A stretch of DNA of 64,000 nucleotides from Gammaproteobacteria bacterium (lineage in GTDB: Bacteria; Pseudomonadota; Gammaproteobacteria; Pseudomonadales; Pseudohongiellaceae): contig JAJFKE010000031.1 of the NCBI GenBank assembly GCA_021773355.1, positions 62,001 through 126,000 on the forward strand. Direction: 5' to 3'. Of the stretch, positions 54,526-64,000 are shown piece by piece. A program made the position numbers and the translations under genes. The notes under the pieces are model-generated. The model was not told where the DNA came from. It worked only from the letters and a program-made list of their open reading frames with translations, and made no database searches. Position 1 is the stretch's first letter, and every line of letters starts with the position of its first letter.

Positions 54526-57500
54526 TCAGTCCAACCATTTTCTAGCATTACGGAACATTCGCATGCTAGGAGCATCTTCTGCCCAGTCTAATGGATGCCA
54601 AGAATTCTGACTTGCACGGAATACGCGTTCGGGATGCGGCATCATAATAGTAACCCGCCCATCGCGAGTGCATATCCCAGCAATACCGTCTGGTGATCCA
54701 TTAGGGTTTGCTGGGTAGTGTTCTGCCGTTTCCCCGTGGTTGTTCACATAGCGAATAGCTATCCCATTCAAGGCCTGGATTTTTTGTAAGTCGTCAGCTG
54801 CTGCGAATTCTGCCAGACCCTCTCCATGAGCAACGGGCAAGGGAAACCTGGATCCTTCCATGCCTTGAAGAAAGGCCGAGTTGGAAATTTCGATCCTGAC
54901 CAGACTCAATCTACCTTCGAACTGTTCAGAGCGATTGCGCGCGAAGCTGGGCCAATGCTCGGCACCTGGTATCAATCCATGCAATAGTGAAACCATCTGG
55001 CAGCCGTTACAGACACCAAGGGAAAGTGTATTCGGATTGTTAAAGAAGTTTTTAAATTGTTCTCTGAGTTGATCATTAAACAATATTGACTTCGCCCAAC
55101 CACCACCCGCGCCCAGCACATCGCCGTAGGAAAAACCACCGCAGGCGACCATGACATTGAAACTATTCAAGCTGACTCTGCCGCTGATCAAGTCCGTCAT
55201 GTGCACATCAATCGCATCGAAACGGGCACGGTCAAATGCAGCAGCCATTTCAATCTGACCATTCACACCCTGCTCTCTTAATACCGCGACTCTTGGCCTG
55301 GCGTGGGTATTAATATAGGCCGCGGTAATATCTTCATTTAGTTCGAAATTTAATGCGATATTCAAACCCGGATCAGCGGCGTCTAAAATTTGATCGTATT
55401 CTTCTTTAGCGCAATCTGAATTATCCCTAAGTGTTTGCATATGGTAGCTGGTTGCAGACCATAGGCGCTGTAGTTCAATTCGACTCTGGGAAAACAGCAG
55501 CTTATCATCTTGGTAAATGTTAACGGAATCGTCTTCGTTTGGCCGTGCCACTTCATGCATACAATCAGACAGACCGTGAAGCTTTGCGATTGCCATGATA
55601 GTTTTTACATTCTCACGTCTGACTTGAATGACGGAGCCAAGCTCCTCATTAAATAGTGCAGCCAGAGACGATTGCCGATTACTCAATTCTCGAAGTTGGA
55701 TATCCAGGCCACAGTGTGCGGAGAATGCCATCTCGGCAAGGGCCGCTAAAAGCCCGCCATCAGAACGATCGTGATAGGCGAGCAGCAAATCTTTATTTCG
55801 GCACTCCCCAATAAAATTAAAAAATCCAAGCAGATCGAGCGGATCGTCCAAATCCGGCGCGATCCCCTGCATTTGTTCATACACCTGGCTCAATGCGGAA
55901 CCACCCAGTCGGTTTTTGCCTCTACCCAAATCGATCAGCAGCAGACAGCTATCCCCTTGATCGGTTTGCAATTGTGGGGTCAATGTCTTGCGAATATCTT
56001 GTACGGGAGCGAAGGCGGACACCACTAGAGAGAGCGGTGCCGTGTTGCTGTGTTTACCTTTTTCGTCACTCCATACCGTGCGCATAGACATGGAATCCTT
56101 ACCTACAGGTATGCAAATACCCAACTTGGGGCACAGGTCCATTGCCACAGCCTGTACCGTCGCAAACAATTTTTGATCTTCGCTGCCGTGTCCTGCTGCT
56201 ACCATCCAGTTAGCAGACAATTTAACGTCACCGAGCTTCTCGATTGACGCACAGGCAATATTGGTAATAGATTCAGCAATCGCCATTCGACCGGAGGCGG
56301 CGGCATCAAATAGCGCAAGTGGAGCCCGTTCGCCCATGGCCATCGCCTCACCTGTGTGGGCACAGTAACTGGTCGCAGTAACTGCCGCATCCGCAACCGG
56401 CACCTGCCAGGGCCCTACCATCTGATCACGATGAACAAGTCCGGTAATGGTTCGGTCACCAATGGTGATTAAGAAATTCTTGCTGGCAACTGTGGGCAGA
56501 GACAAAACGCGGTTGATGGATTCGCCCACATCTTTATCATCGGTATTAAAGTCAGAGGCAGCCAAGCAACCGGACTGCACATCGCGATGCATCTTGGGTG
56601 GTTTCCCAAACAATAGCTCCATGGGCAAATCAATTGGGCTATTCTCGAAATGGCTATCCGTCAGCCGAATATGGTGCTTTTCGGTGGTTTCGCCGACTAC
56701 GGAAAACGGGCATCGTTCGCGTTCACAGATAGCAGTAAACTTATTCAAATCCTCTGGACTCACTGCCATCACGTATCGTTCCTGAGCCTCGTTGCACCAG
56801 ATCTCCAGTGGTGACATCTGGGTTTCAGCGTTGGGAATATCACGAAGCCTGAAAACCCCGCCTGTGCCCCCGTCTTTAACCAGCTCAGGGAGGGCGTTGG
56901 ATAATCCTCCAGCGCCGACATCGTGGATAAATGAAATTGGATTGTTATCACCTAGCTGCCAACATTGATCGATGACCTCCTGACAGCGGCGCTCCATCTC
57001 GGCATTTTCGCGCTGCACAGATGCGAAGTCTAAATCTTCATTCCCGGAACCGGAAGCCATGGATGATGCTGCTCCGCCGCCCAAGCCGATAAGCATTGCC
57101 GGGCCACCTAAAACGATTAGCTTGGCACCGACCGCAATTTTGCCCTTTTCAACATGGGAATCACGAATATTGCCAATACCACCGGCAATCATGATTGGCT
57201 TATGGTAACCACGGACCTCTGACTGCCCTGCCTCATTAACTACGCTCTGTTCAAAACTACGGAAATAGCCACATAGTGCCGGACGCCCGTATTCATTATT
57301 GAAGGAAGCTCCACCAATAGGGCCCTCCAACATGATATCCAGTGCCGATGCTATATGGGCGGGCTTACCGAATTCCCGTTCCCAGGGTTGCGGGTAGTCG
57401 GGAATTTTTAGATTAGAAACGCTGAAACCAGTCAGCCCTGCCTTCGGCTTCGATCCCTTGCCGGTGGCCCCTTCATCTCGAATCTCGCCTCCCGAGCCTG

Positions 57501-58443
57501 TGGATGCGCCAGGAAATGGGGCTATTGCAGTGGGGTGGTTATGGGTTTCCACCTTCATTAAGATGTGCACGGCTTCATCAACAAAAGCATATTGCCTGGA
57601 GGCGGGATCGGGAAAAAAGCGCGAACTTTCATGGCCTCGCATTACCGCAGCGTTGTCCGAATAAGCGGACAGAACGCCCTCCGGCGATTGCGCATGGGTA
57701 TTACGAATCATGGCAAACAAGGAATGCTGTTGCTGTTTACCGTCGATAGTCCAATCTGCGTTAAAAATCTTGTGACGACAGTGTTCGGAATTTGCCTGAG
57801 CGAACATCATCAATTCAATATCGTTGGGATTGCGATTCAGTGTGGAAAATTGTTCGAACAGGTAATCTATCTCGTCTTCCGCCAGAGCCAAACCCAACTG
57901 AGTATTGGCCTGGCTGAGAGCTCCCCGCCCTTCGCCAAGAATATCAATCGACAGCATCGGCTCAGGCTGGGCATGACGGAAAAGACAACTGGCCTCTGCA
58001 ACTTCATCAAGTACGGCTTGGGTCATGCGATCGTGCAGTAAGCCATCCAGCGTCGCAAGCTCCGCATCGCTCAAGGATTGTTTCAACTCAATGGAAAATA
58101 CTATTCCTCTCTCAACTCGGTCGACTTTTTTCAAGCCACAATTGTGAAGAATATCGGTGGCTTTGCTGGACCAGGGGGAAATGGTTCCGGGTCTGGGAAC
58201 TACAACTCTGGTGAGCAATTGACCTTGGTCGTTCGCGTTCAAGCCTGTTTCAATATGGCTGCCGTAATGCAATAGGGATTGAAGTATCTCAGCTTCGTGC
58301 TCACCGAGTTGCTCTGTGCAGTCAAGCAGGTGTACAAATTGAACACTGAATGCGTTTACTAGAGGGAGTTGGACCTGGAGGTTGCGTAGTAATTTGGAAG
58401 ATTTGAATGCAGAAAGAGCTGCAGCTCCAAACATCACTTGCAT
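54526..58443 (-). CDS. purL: Phosphoribosylformylglycinamidine synthase
   Basis: 1305 aa, large single-chain form. N-terminal PurS-like part, two AIRS-fold halves ([42 protein letters not shown]), and a C-terminal glutamine amidotransferase with nucleophile Cys in [14 protein letters not shown] and the His-Glu in MPHPERVF. Fourth step of purine synthesis. ATG 58443. Confidence 0.97.
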   Translation of the reverse strand: MQVMFGAAALSAFKSSKLLRNLQVQLPLVNAFSVQFVHLLDCTEQLGEHEAEILQSLLHYGSHIETGLNANDQGQLLTRVVVPRPGTISPWSSKATDILHNCGLKKVDRVERGIVFSIELKQSLSDAELATLDGLLHDRMTQAVLDEVAEASCLFRHAQPEPMLSIDILGEGRGALSQANTQLGLALAEDEIDYLFEQFSTLNRNPNDIELMMFAQANSEHCRHKIFNADWTIDGKQQQHSLFAMIRNTHAQSPEGVLSAYSDNAAVMRGHESSRFFPDPASRQYAFVDEAVHILMKVETHNHPTAIAPFPGASTGSGGEIRDEGATGKGSKPKAGLTGFSVSNLKIPDYPQPWEREFGKPAHIASALDIMLEGPIGGASFNNEYGRPALCGYFRSFEQSVVNEAGQSEVRGYHKPIMIAGGIGNIRDSHVEKGKIAVGAKLIVLGGPAMLIGLGGGAASSMASGSGNEDLDFASVQRENAEMERRCQEVIDQCWQLGDNNPISFIHDVGAGGLSNALPELVKDGGTGGVFRLRDIPNAETQMSPLEIWCNEAQERYVMAVSPEDLNKFTAICERERCPFSVVGETTEKHHIRLTDSHFENSPIDLPMELLFGKPPKMHRDVQSGCLAASDFNTDDKDVGESINRVLSLPTVASKNFLITIGDRTITGLVHRDQMVGPWQVPVADAAVTATSYCAHTGEAMAMGERAPLALFDAAASGRMAIAESITNIACASIEKLGDVKLSANWMVAAGHGSEDQKLFATVQAVAMDLCPKLGICIPVGKDSMSMRTVWSDEKGKHSNTAPLSLVVSAFAPVQDIRKTLTPQLQTDQGDSCLLLIDLGRGKNRLGGSALSQVYEQMQGIAPDLDDPLDLLGFFNFIGECRNKDLLLAYHDRSDGGLLAALAEMAFSAHCGLDIQLRELSNRQSSLAALFNEELGSVIQVRRENVKTIMAIAKLHGLSDCMHEVARPNEDDSVNIYQDDKLLFSQSRIELQRLWSATSYHMQTLRDNSDCAKEEYDQILDAADPGLNIALNFELNEDITAAYINTHARPRVAVLREQGVNGQIEMAAAFDRARFDAIDVHMTDLISGRVSLNSFNVMVACGGFSYGDVLGAGGGWAKSILFNDQLREQFKNFFNNPNTLSLGVCNGCQMVSLLHGLIPGAEHWPSFARNRSEQFEGRLSLVRIEISNSAFLQGMEGSRFPLPVAHGEGLAEFAAADDLQKIQALNGIAIRYVNNHGETAEHYPANPNGSPDGIAGICTRDGRVTIMMPHPERVFRASQNSWHPLDWAEDAPSMRMFRNARKWLD

Positions 58444-58586
58444 TGAGGGTGTCCCAACTCTTTGAGCGCTTAGATTTGTCTAAATCAGCTGATTTATGGA
58501 GCGGCAATGATAATAGATTTAGCCATTGAATTCAGAAAAATGTGGGGTAATTTTCATAAACCGAGCAGCTATGATTGTCGTCTTGT

Positions 58587-59123
58587 CTACTGATTCGATA
58601 TATAACGCCCGTCTTCTCGGGATACAATTTCATTTCCCTGTTGATCTTCAACCCAGAAATCAACGTGTGACAGTGTGGTGATGTCTTGCTTGCTTTGATT
58701 GAATACGGGTGTAGCCATCACGGTATAGGATTCCCCGGCTCGCGCATTGAACCTAAGAGTTCGACTGAGATTTTCACGGTTACGAGCATAGTCGAGCATC
58801 GCCGGAGCAAGGCCTCTTCGACTGCCTAAATCCCAGGAAAAATAGACTCTTATATCGTGAAAACCTGGTGAGATTTGTATGGCACGATACTGCTCACTAT
58901 TTTGGATAGGGATACCATCAACTTCCATGAATCGAACGGTATCGGTGTAACGATTAATGATTTCGGTTCGTCGGAAGCTGCGCCCCTCCACGGTTGAGAG
59001 CTGCATGTCCTGACGGAGGTCGCCCATATAGGCTTTATAGGGAGTCGCAGTAGCACATGCCGCCAGAATCAGCAGCGCTGCGGATAGAGTTATTAGTTTG
59101 CGTGTGCTTGTTACCGTAATCAT
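58587..59123 (-). CDS. Hypothetical lipoprotein
   Basis: 178 aa; signal with lipobox LAAC (20-23). Mature part is beta-rich with no known domain; WDLGSRR and a C-terminal VDFWVEDQQGNEIVSREDG. Unknown function. Confidence 0.78.
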   Translation of the reverse strand: MITVTSTRKLITLSAALLILAACATATPYKAYMGDLRQDMQLSTVEGRSFRRTEIINRYTDTVRFMEVDGIPIQNSEQYRAIQISPGFHDIRVYFSWDLGSRRGLAPAMLDYARNRENLSRTLRFNARAGESYTVMATPVFNQSKQDITTLSHVDFWVEDQQGNEIVSREDGRYISNQ

Positions 59124-59191
59124 AAAGAATACTTTGCCTCTAAAGTGGGCAATTGCAGAGTTTTATACAAGCTGCGTCCAAATTTGGCAAG

Positions 59192-59674
59192 TTATTTACT
59201 GGCCCGTCGCTCCTTAAAGAAATTCTGCATTAGCGCTGAACAGTCATCAGCAAGCACCCCCTCCAAAAACGACATCCGGTGATTATAGTGCTGTGTATCG
59301 AGAACAGACGCCTGGCTTACTGCAGCGCCGGCCCTGGGTTCTCTGGCTCCAAAAACAAGCCTGTCTACCCGGGCATGTATCATGGCGCCCAGACACATCG
59401 TACATGGCTCGATAGTAACATACAGAGTTGTATCGGGCAGACGGTAATTATTTCTGAATTGTGACGCGCTTCTTAATGCAACTATCTCAGCGTGCGCAGT
59501 TGGGTCACAGGCCCGGATAGGCTGATTGAATCCCCTACCTATTATCTCATCGTCCTGCACCACGATAGCACCCACAGGTACTTCGCCGGCATCTGCTGCC
59601 TGCTGCGCCAGCATGAGCGCCTGCCGCATCCAATGTTCATGTACCTCATGATTTTGATCTAATTCAGGCACCAT
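59192..59674 (-). CDS. tadA: tRNA-specific adenosine deaminase
   Basis: 160 aa. Zinc ligands and proton shuttle in HAEI (H61, E63) and PCTMC (C91, C94); VPVGAIVVQDDEIIGRG and HARVDRLVFGAREPRAGA. It makes inosine at the wobble base of tRNA-Arg(ACG). Starts 8 bases from the YczE-like stop. Confidence 0.95.
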   Translation of the reverse strand: MVPELDQNHEVHEHWMRQALMLAQQAADAGEVPVGAIVVQDDEIIGRGFNQPIRACDPTAHAEIVALRSASQFRNNYRLPDTTLYVTIEPCTMCLGAMIHARVDRLVFGAREPRAGAAVSQASVLDTQHYNHRMSFLEGVLADDCSALMQNFFKERRASK

Positions 59675-59682
59675 GACTAATC

Positions 59683-60342
59683 TTATACTGATTTACTTGA
59701 ATAGTGATTAACCGTATACAGACCAACAGAAACAGCTGGCCCAATACCAAATGCAAACATTAGAGTTCCCACACCCACAGTACCGCCCAACAACCAGCCA
59801 AATATCACTACGGTCAGCTCTATGGCTGTGCGGACTCGCGCCACTGGCTGAGCCGTGATTCGTTGCAAGCCCGTCATCAACCCGTCTCTTGGCCCGGGTC
59901 CCAGATTTGCAATCAAGTATAGACCACTACCTAAACCAACAAGCAAAATTCCGAATACCCCCTCAGTCACTTTCAATAGATACAAATCCGGTTGTGGTAG
60001 ATAGGGCAACGACAATTCTATGGCGATGGAGATTATTACCGCGTTGAGCAATGTACCCAAGCCGGGAGTCTGTTTTAGAGGAATCCAAAGCAGTAGTACG
60101 GCGAGACTAGTAAGAAAAGTTGTCACTCCAATACTCCAACCAGTAATTACCGATATCCCTTGTGACAAAACAGTCCAAGGGCTTACACCGGCACCGGCAG
60201 CTATCAAAAGAGCTTCACCCAAGCCGAAAATTGTCAGTCCAACACACAGTACGCTGAGTGTCAGCACTGGAGGCTTAAAATTTAGAGCACGATCAGAGCT
60301 CCAACGTACTTTGGGAATGGCTTTTACCAAGAACAACTTCAT
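59683..60342 (-). CDS. YczE/YitT-like integral membrane protein
   Basis: 219 aa from ATG 60342, five or six hydrophobic helices. FGLGEALLIAAGAGVSPWTVLSQGIS and LGSGLYLIANLGPGPRDGLMTGLQR are motifs of the YczE/YyaS family of membrane proteins of unknown function. Upstream of tadA in the same direction. Confidence 0.82.
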   Translation of the reverse strand: MKLFLVKAIPKVRWSSDRALNFKPPVLTLSVLCVGLTIFGLGEALLIAAGAGVSPWTVLSQGISVITGWSIGVTTFLTSLAVLLLWIPLKQTPGLGTLLNAVIISIAIELSLPYLPQPDLYLLKVTEGVFGILLVGLGSGLYLIANLGPGPRDGLMTGLQRITAQPVARVRTAIELTVVIFGWLLGGTVGVGTLMFAFGIGPAVSVGLYTVNHYSSKSV

Positions 60343-60436
60343 CACATCACTTCGTTTTTAATAGTCAATTAGGGATTAGGAATAGCTGACCGATTGCAAG
60401 AAAGGCAAGCTAAGAACTAAGGACTCGGTTTGCGGC

Positions 60437-60793
60437 TTATTCGAAAAAGCAGATTTTGTTGCCGTCCAAATCTCGCGCGTAGGCAGAGTAGCGATCGGAG
60501 CGAACACCAGGGGCGCCTTCATCCACCCCACCTAATTGGACAGCGAGGGCATGCATAGCCGATACTTGTTCGGCGCTATCAAGCTGAAATCCGCACATTG
60601 TTCCGTTACCGACTGTGGCGGGGTTTTCATCAAAAGGTTCCGCAACAGCGAACAGAAAATCTTCTCCTATCCACAAAGTCATGCGACCTTCGTTCGGATG
60701 GCGTTGGATATCCATACCCTGGAATAGGCTATCGTAAAATGCTATCGCCGCTGCCATGTCATTGGTTCCAAAGACGAAGTAACTCATTTTCAT
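60437..60793 (-). CDS. VOC-family (glyoxalase-like) protein
   Basis: 118 aa from ATG 60793. MKMSYFVFGTNDMAAAIAFYDSLFQGMDIQR and YSAYARDLDGNKICFFE mark the VOC fold, with the metal-binding Glu at the end. Substrate unknown; a longer in-frame start at a TTG lacks family similarity. Confidence 0.85.
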   Translation of the reverse strand: MKMSYFVFGTNDMAAAIAFYDSLFQGMDIQRHPNEGRMTLWIGEDFLFAVAEPFDENPATVGNGTMCGFQLDSAEQVSAMHALAVQLGGVDEGAPGVRSDRYSAYARDLDGNKICFFE

Positions 60794-61028
60794 GTTGACC
60801 GATTGCTCCCACTCGATTGCAAACGAGCCATTTTTACGAATTAATATCAATGGCTTACTTGTTAGTGTGAGCGGTAATACCATGAAAAATACCATGCTCA
60901 AAAATTTCTTCAAATAAGTTCATTTTTTTCATAAATCCGCAAGTGCTCAATGTCTCACTCAAACACCATTCCGTGAGGATATCCAGTTTGATGGTGCAAG
61001 CCTAGTTAGTGTGCGTCCAAAAAACATG

Positions 61029-61057
61029 TTGCTATAGTCCCATTTTGGGACTAGTAT
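61029..61057 (+). promoter_or_regulatory. higBA promoter with palindromic operator
   Basis: -35 TTGCTA (61029-61034), exact 17-base spacer, -10 TAGTAT (61052-61057). The spacer holds the perfect palindrome TAGTCCCA-TTT-TGGGACTA (61035-61053), running into the -10 box, an ideal site for repression by HigA. The predicted start is only a few bases from the higB ATG at 61067. Confidence 0.75.
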
Positions 61058-61066
61058 CATGAATAC

Positions 61067-61369
61067 ATGAGAATCATCGCACTGTCGACACTAAAAGCCT
61101 TCTGGGAAGAAAACCCGGAATATCAGGATGCCAAAGAGCCAACACTGGCTTGGCACCGTCATACCCTACATGCCGATTGGAGCTCACCTGCAGAGGTAAA
61201 GCAGGACTTCAGGAACGCGAGCATCCTCAAGAATGGCCGGGTGGTGTTCAATATTGCGGGGAACAAGTATCGACTTGTTGTCTGGATAAACTACGCCTAT
61301 CGCGTCGTATACATCCGCTTTATTGGCACCCACTCGCAGTATGACAAGATTGATGTGCAAACCATTTAA
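61067..61369 (+). CDS. higB: HigB-family mRNA interferase toxin
   Basis: 100 aa, RelE-like fold. ALSTLKAFWEENPEYQDAKEPTLAWHRHT, LKNGRVVFNIAGNKYRLVVWINYAYRVVYIRFIGTHSQYDKID match HigB toxins that cleave mRNA on the ribosome. No Shine-Dalgarno site; the transcript may be almost leaderless. Followed by higA after 17 bases. Confidence 0.93.
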   Translation: MRIIALSTLKAFWEENPEYQDAKEPTLAWHRHTLHADWSSPAEVKQDFRNASILKNGRVVFNIAGNKYRLVVWINYAYRVVYIRFIGTHSQYDKIDVQTI

Positions 61370-61386
61370 CTGCCGGAGGATTAACG

Positions 61387-61755
61387 ATGGATATCAAACC
61401 GATTAAAACTGATGCCGACTACCGAGCGGCATTAAAAGAAATTGAAAGCCTGATGATGGCTGGGCCAGACACCCCAGAAGGTGAAAAGCTGGATGTCATG
61501 GTTACTCTTATTGAGGCTTATGAAGCCAAGCACTTCCCGATGGACTTGCCTGACCCTGTTGAGGCAATCAAGTTCGAAATGGAACGCAAGGGCTTAACCG
61601 TAAAAGACCTGGAGCCCATGATCGGCAAAAGCAATCGTGTATACGAGATCCTCAATCACAAACGTTCACTGACCTTGAAGATGATCTGGAAACTTCACGA
61701 AGGCTTGGGTATTCCAGCTGAGTCGCTGATCAAACCGCCTCAAGCTCATGCCTAA
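61387..61755 (+). CDS. higA: HigA-family antitoxin, HTH regulator
   Basis: 122 aa. An N-terminal toxin-binding region then an Xre-type HTH (AIKFEMERKGLTVKDLEPMIGKSNRVYEILNHKRSLT). Should bind the palindrome in the promoter. GGAGG before its ATG. Its last codons overlap the ATG of the TOTE gene by 8 bases, joining them in one transcript. Confidence 0.93.
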   Translation: MDIKPIKTDADYRAALKEIESLMMAGPDTPEGEKLDVMVTLIEAYEAKHFPMDLPDPVEAIKFEMERKGLTVKDLEPMIGKSNRVYEILNHKRSLTLKMIWKLHEGLGIPAESLIKPPQAHA

Positions 61756-64000
61756 ACAATATCGCAGCAGAGATAAGCTTCGTGATATCTCCGCTATCGA
61801 TTCGAGGCTATCTGAACTTGAACGGCAAAAGTAGCAACTCATCGCACTCAGAGAGGAACTGCAAAAATCGAAGCCAGCGACTCCCGTTTCAGATTCATTC
61901 TCTCCAGAACAAAAGATTGAGGTTTTCAGAAACCTGTTTCGTGGTCGCACCGATATTTTTGCCAATCGCTGGCAAAGCCAAAAAGGACGAAGCGGCTATT
62001 CCGTGGCCTGTAACAATGAGTGGGTTCAGGGTATCTGCAACAAACCGAGGATCAAATGCCAAGACTGCAATCACCGCCAGTTTAGCGAGTTAGATGATCA
62101 GGTGATCTATCGCCACTTGGCAGGACAGCAGGTTGTTGGCCTGTACCCATTGCTCCATGACAATACCTGCCACTTGCTGGCCGCCGATTTCGACAAAGAA
62201 AACTGGCAAGATGAAGTAAAAGCGATGTCCAGAGCTTGTACCGAATATGGTGTGCCTCACGCAGTAGAGATTTCACGCTCCGGAAATAGCGCGCACCTAT
62301 GGATATTTTTTGATAACAAGGTTCCCGCTAACGAAGCTCGCTTACTGGGTTTTGGACTACTTGATAAAGCGATGGAGGTTTTTCCAAACCTGTCTTTCGA
62401 TTCGTATGACAGATTATTTCCCAATCAGGACATTCTGCCTGAAGGAGGATTCGGCAACTTAATTGCATTACCACTACAGCGCGAAGCAAGACTCACGGGA
62501 AATAGCTCATTTGTCGACGCAGAATTGAATGTCATTGAAGACCAATGGCAGTACCTCGCACAAATAAAGATGCTTTCCAGGCAGGATATAAATAAGCTAC
62601 TTTCTCAGATTTCTCCCAACGCAAACCTGGTTTCAGAGCAGGACGTTATCGATACCAGACCACCCTGGGAGATAACAGCCAAACCCAAGCCCCTGGCTTT
62701 GGAAAGCCCAGCTCAACAGATAACCATAACGCTGGCCAACCATATCTACTTTGAGATGAAGGCGCTGCCAAGCGCCCTTTCAGCAAGATTAAGGCGTCTA
62801 GCCAGCTTTTCGAATCCGGTTTTCTTTAAAATACAGGCGCTTCGCTTTTCTACCCACGGCATCCCGCGATTCATTTCTTGCGCACGCATTGAACGTGGCT
62901 ACTTGCCATTGCCTCGCGGGTGTTTGGATGATGCACTCGCGTTATTGAGAGAGAATAATATAGACGTTCAAATCGATGACAAGCGTGAATTGGGCACTAA
63001 GCTTTCAGGCATGAAGCCATTGTTAACATTGAGGAAAAATCAGCAGACCGCCGTTAAAGAAATGAGCAAGCACGACGCAGGAATACTGCACGCCCCTACA
63101 GCGTTTGGAAAAACCGTAACGGCTATCGGAATGATCGCCAAGCGCAATACAAACACGCTCATTCTTGTGCACAGTCGCCAACTGCTTGATCAATGGCAGG
63201 AAAGACTGCGCTCGTTTTTGCCAGAAGCGGAGATCGGCGTCATCCGCGGCGGAAAGAAAAAGCCGACCGGAATCATTGATATAGCGACGTATCAAAGCCT
63301 GATTAACAAGAAAAACAATACCATTTCTCCCATTGTTCAGGACTATGGGCATGTGGTAGTTGATGAATGCCACCACGTATCCGCGCCGCGCTTTGAAATG
63401 GTATTGAACGAAGTTCGAGCGAAATATGTGCTCGGCCTTACTGCTACCCCAGAAAGACAGGACGGCCACCAGAAGATCATCTTTATGGCTACCGGCCCCA
63501 TACTGCACAAAGTTAAAAGCTCAAGTGAAGGGAAGTTCGAGCAAGAAGTACAAGTCCATCAGCGCTATGATGCGCCCCCGCTGCATCTTACCCGGCCCGA
63601 GGAGCATCCAAAAATTACAGATGCCTACCGATGGATAATGGAAAACGAAAATCGTACACAGCGAATTGTGTCAGATGTGATCAACAATGTTCGCGAAGGC
63701 AGGCACCCAATCGTCCTCACTGAAAGACGCAAACACGCGGGAATGATTGACAACCTTCTCAATGAAAGCGGTATTGACTCTGTCATATTGAAAGGTGCAA
63801 TGAGAGCCGCTGAACGCAAGCGTGTTGACGAGTATTTGCATTCGGCGCAAGCTGTGGTCGCCACTGGAAAGTAGGTGGGAGAAGGTTTTGACCTGCCCAG
63901 GCTGGATACACTGTTTCTTGCCATGCCCATCGCCTGGAAAGGTTCGTTGGCGCAATATGCAGGGAGGATTCATCGGGAATCAGACGGTAAAACGCAAGTA
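61748..64000 (+). pseudogene. TOTE conflict-system primase-helicase with two in-frame TAG codons (partial)
   Basis: One frame from ATG 61748 to the window end is open except for TAG at codon 29 (61832-61834) and codon 709 (63872-63874). Order: coiled coil; Cys-rich segment (CNNEW, C-x2-C at KCQDC); archaeo-eukaryotic primase domain with DFD (codons about 147-149), SRSGNSAHLW and GNLIALPLQ; then SF2 helicase with APTAFGKT, DECHH, GLTATPE, and after the second [12 protein letters not shown] and AQYAGRIHR. Such primase-helicase proteins belong to TOTE conflict systems thought to act against mobile DNA. The gene overlaps higA. TAG ends other genes here (pspA, pspB, pspC), so readthrough is not expected; a pseudogene is most likely. 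Confidence 0.85.

Noticed and set aside
1..64000. CRISPR array
   Set aside because: No set of regularly spaced direct repeats of 25-40 bases with unique spacers was seen; the repeats in 1246-5172 are attC sites of varied length separated by whole genes.
61748..64000. Genome-wide recoding of TAG as an amino acid
   Set aside because: TAG is the natural stop of pspA, pspB, pspC and the secreted protein ending at 14340, all with family-typical lengths.

Overview
The window reads as chromosome of a free-living, probably marine, gammaproteobacterium. The order ffh / rpsP-rimM-trmD-rplS / dsbC-hom-thrC-recJ next to ypjD and corC is the arrangement known from Pseudomonas and its relatives. A PspF-PspABC system, OxyR, BtuB under a cobalamin riboswitch and many exported hydrolases and redox enzymes fit that group. 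Base composition looks close to even GC. I cannot name a genus.

Layout. 1-834: end of a PP2C phosphatase and an FHA protein. 902-1045: a tRNA-Phe-like sequence whose T arm is split by a hairpin-rich insertion of about 70 bp. 1068-5172: an array of small unrelated plus-strand genes, each followed by a short imperfect palindrome with integron attC architecture. No integrase gene is present, so this is a CALIN (cluster of attC sites lacking an integron integrase). Its cassettes carry an NTF2-like protein, an unknown membrane-anchored protein, a GFA-family protein, a DUF6326 pseudogene, a HAD-phosphatase pseudogene, a pRiA4b ORF-3-like protein and a HicB-HicA toxin-antitoxin pair. The last attC is cut off against the 3' end of a SapC-family gene.

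5183-26192: mostly exported enzymes: a Tat-exported flavin amine oxidase with its own di-haem cytochrome c, an alpha/beta hydrolase, a CapA-like protein, a metallo-beta-lactamase-fold protein, a PQQ dehydrogenase, PhzF, a serine hydrolase, a DsbD with a duplicated N-terminal domain, a VNG-repeat protein, an amidohydrolase and a lipoprotein esterase. 26562-30110: a cobalamin uptake operon (riboswitch, btuB, DUF6580 membrane protein, BtuF-like binding protein).

30242-43537: housekeeping core (YhiN-type flavoprotein, recJ, thrC, hom, dsbC, rplS, trmD, rimM, rpsP, ffh, ypjD, corC-like). 43579-48853: phosphopantetheinyl transferase, metallophosphoesterase and oxyR, divergent from a rubrerythrin / Fe-S protein / DUF3501 peroxide-defence cluster. 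49036-54476: a serine hydrolase, the psp envelope-stress locus with a sigma-54 promoter, a Nudix hydrolase and a NIF3-like protein. 54526-60793: purL, a lipoprotein, tadA, a YczE-like membrane protein and a VOC protein.

61029-64000 is a second accessory island: a HigB-HigA module under a promoter with a perfect palindrome in its spacer, overlapping a TOTE-type primase-helicase gene that is open for more than 700 codons except for two in-frame TAG codons. The two places most worth a second look are the integrase-less cassette array with its split tRNA-like neighbour, and the amber-interrupted TOTE gene coupled to a toxin-antitoxin pair.
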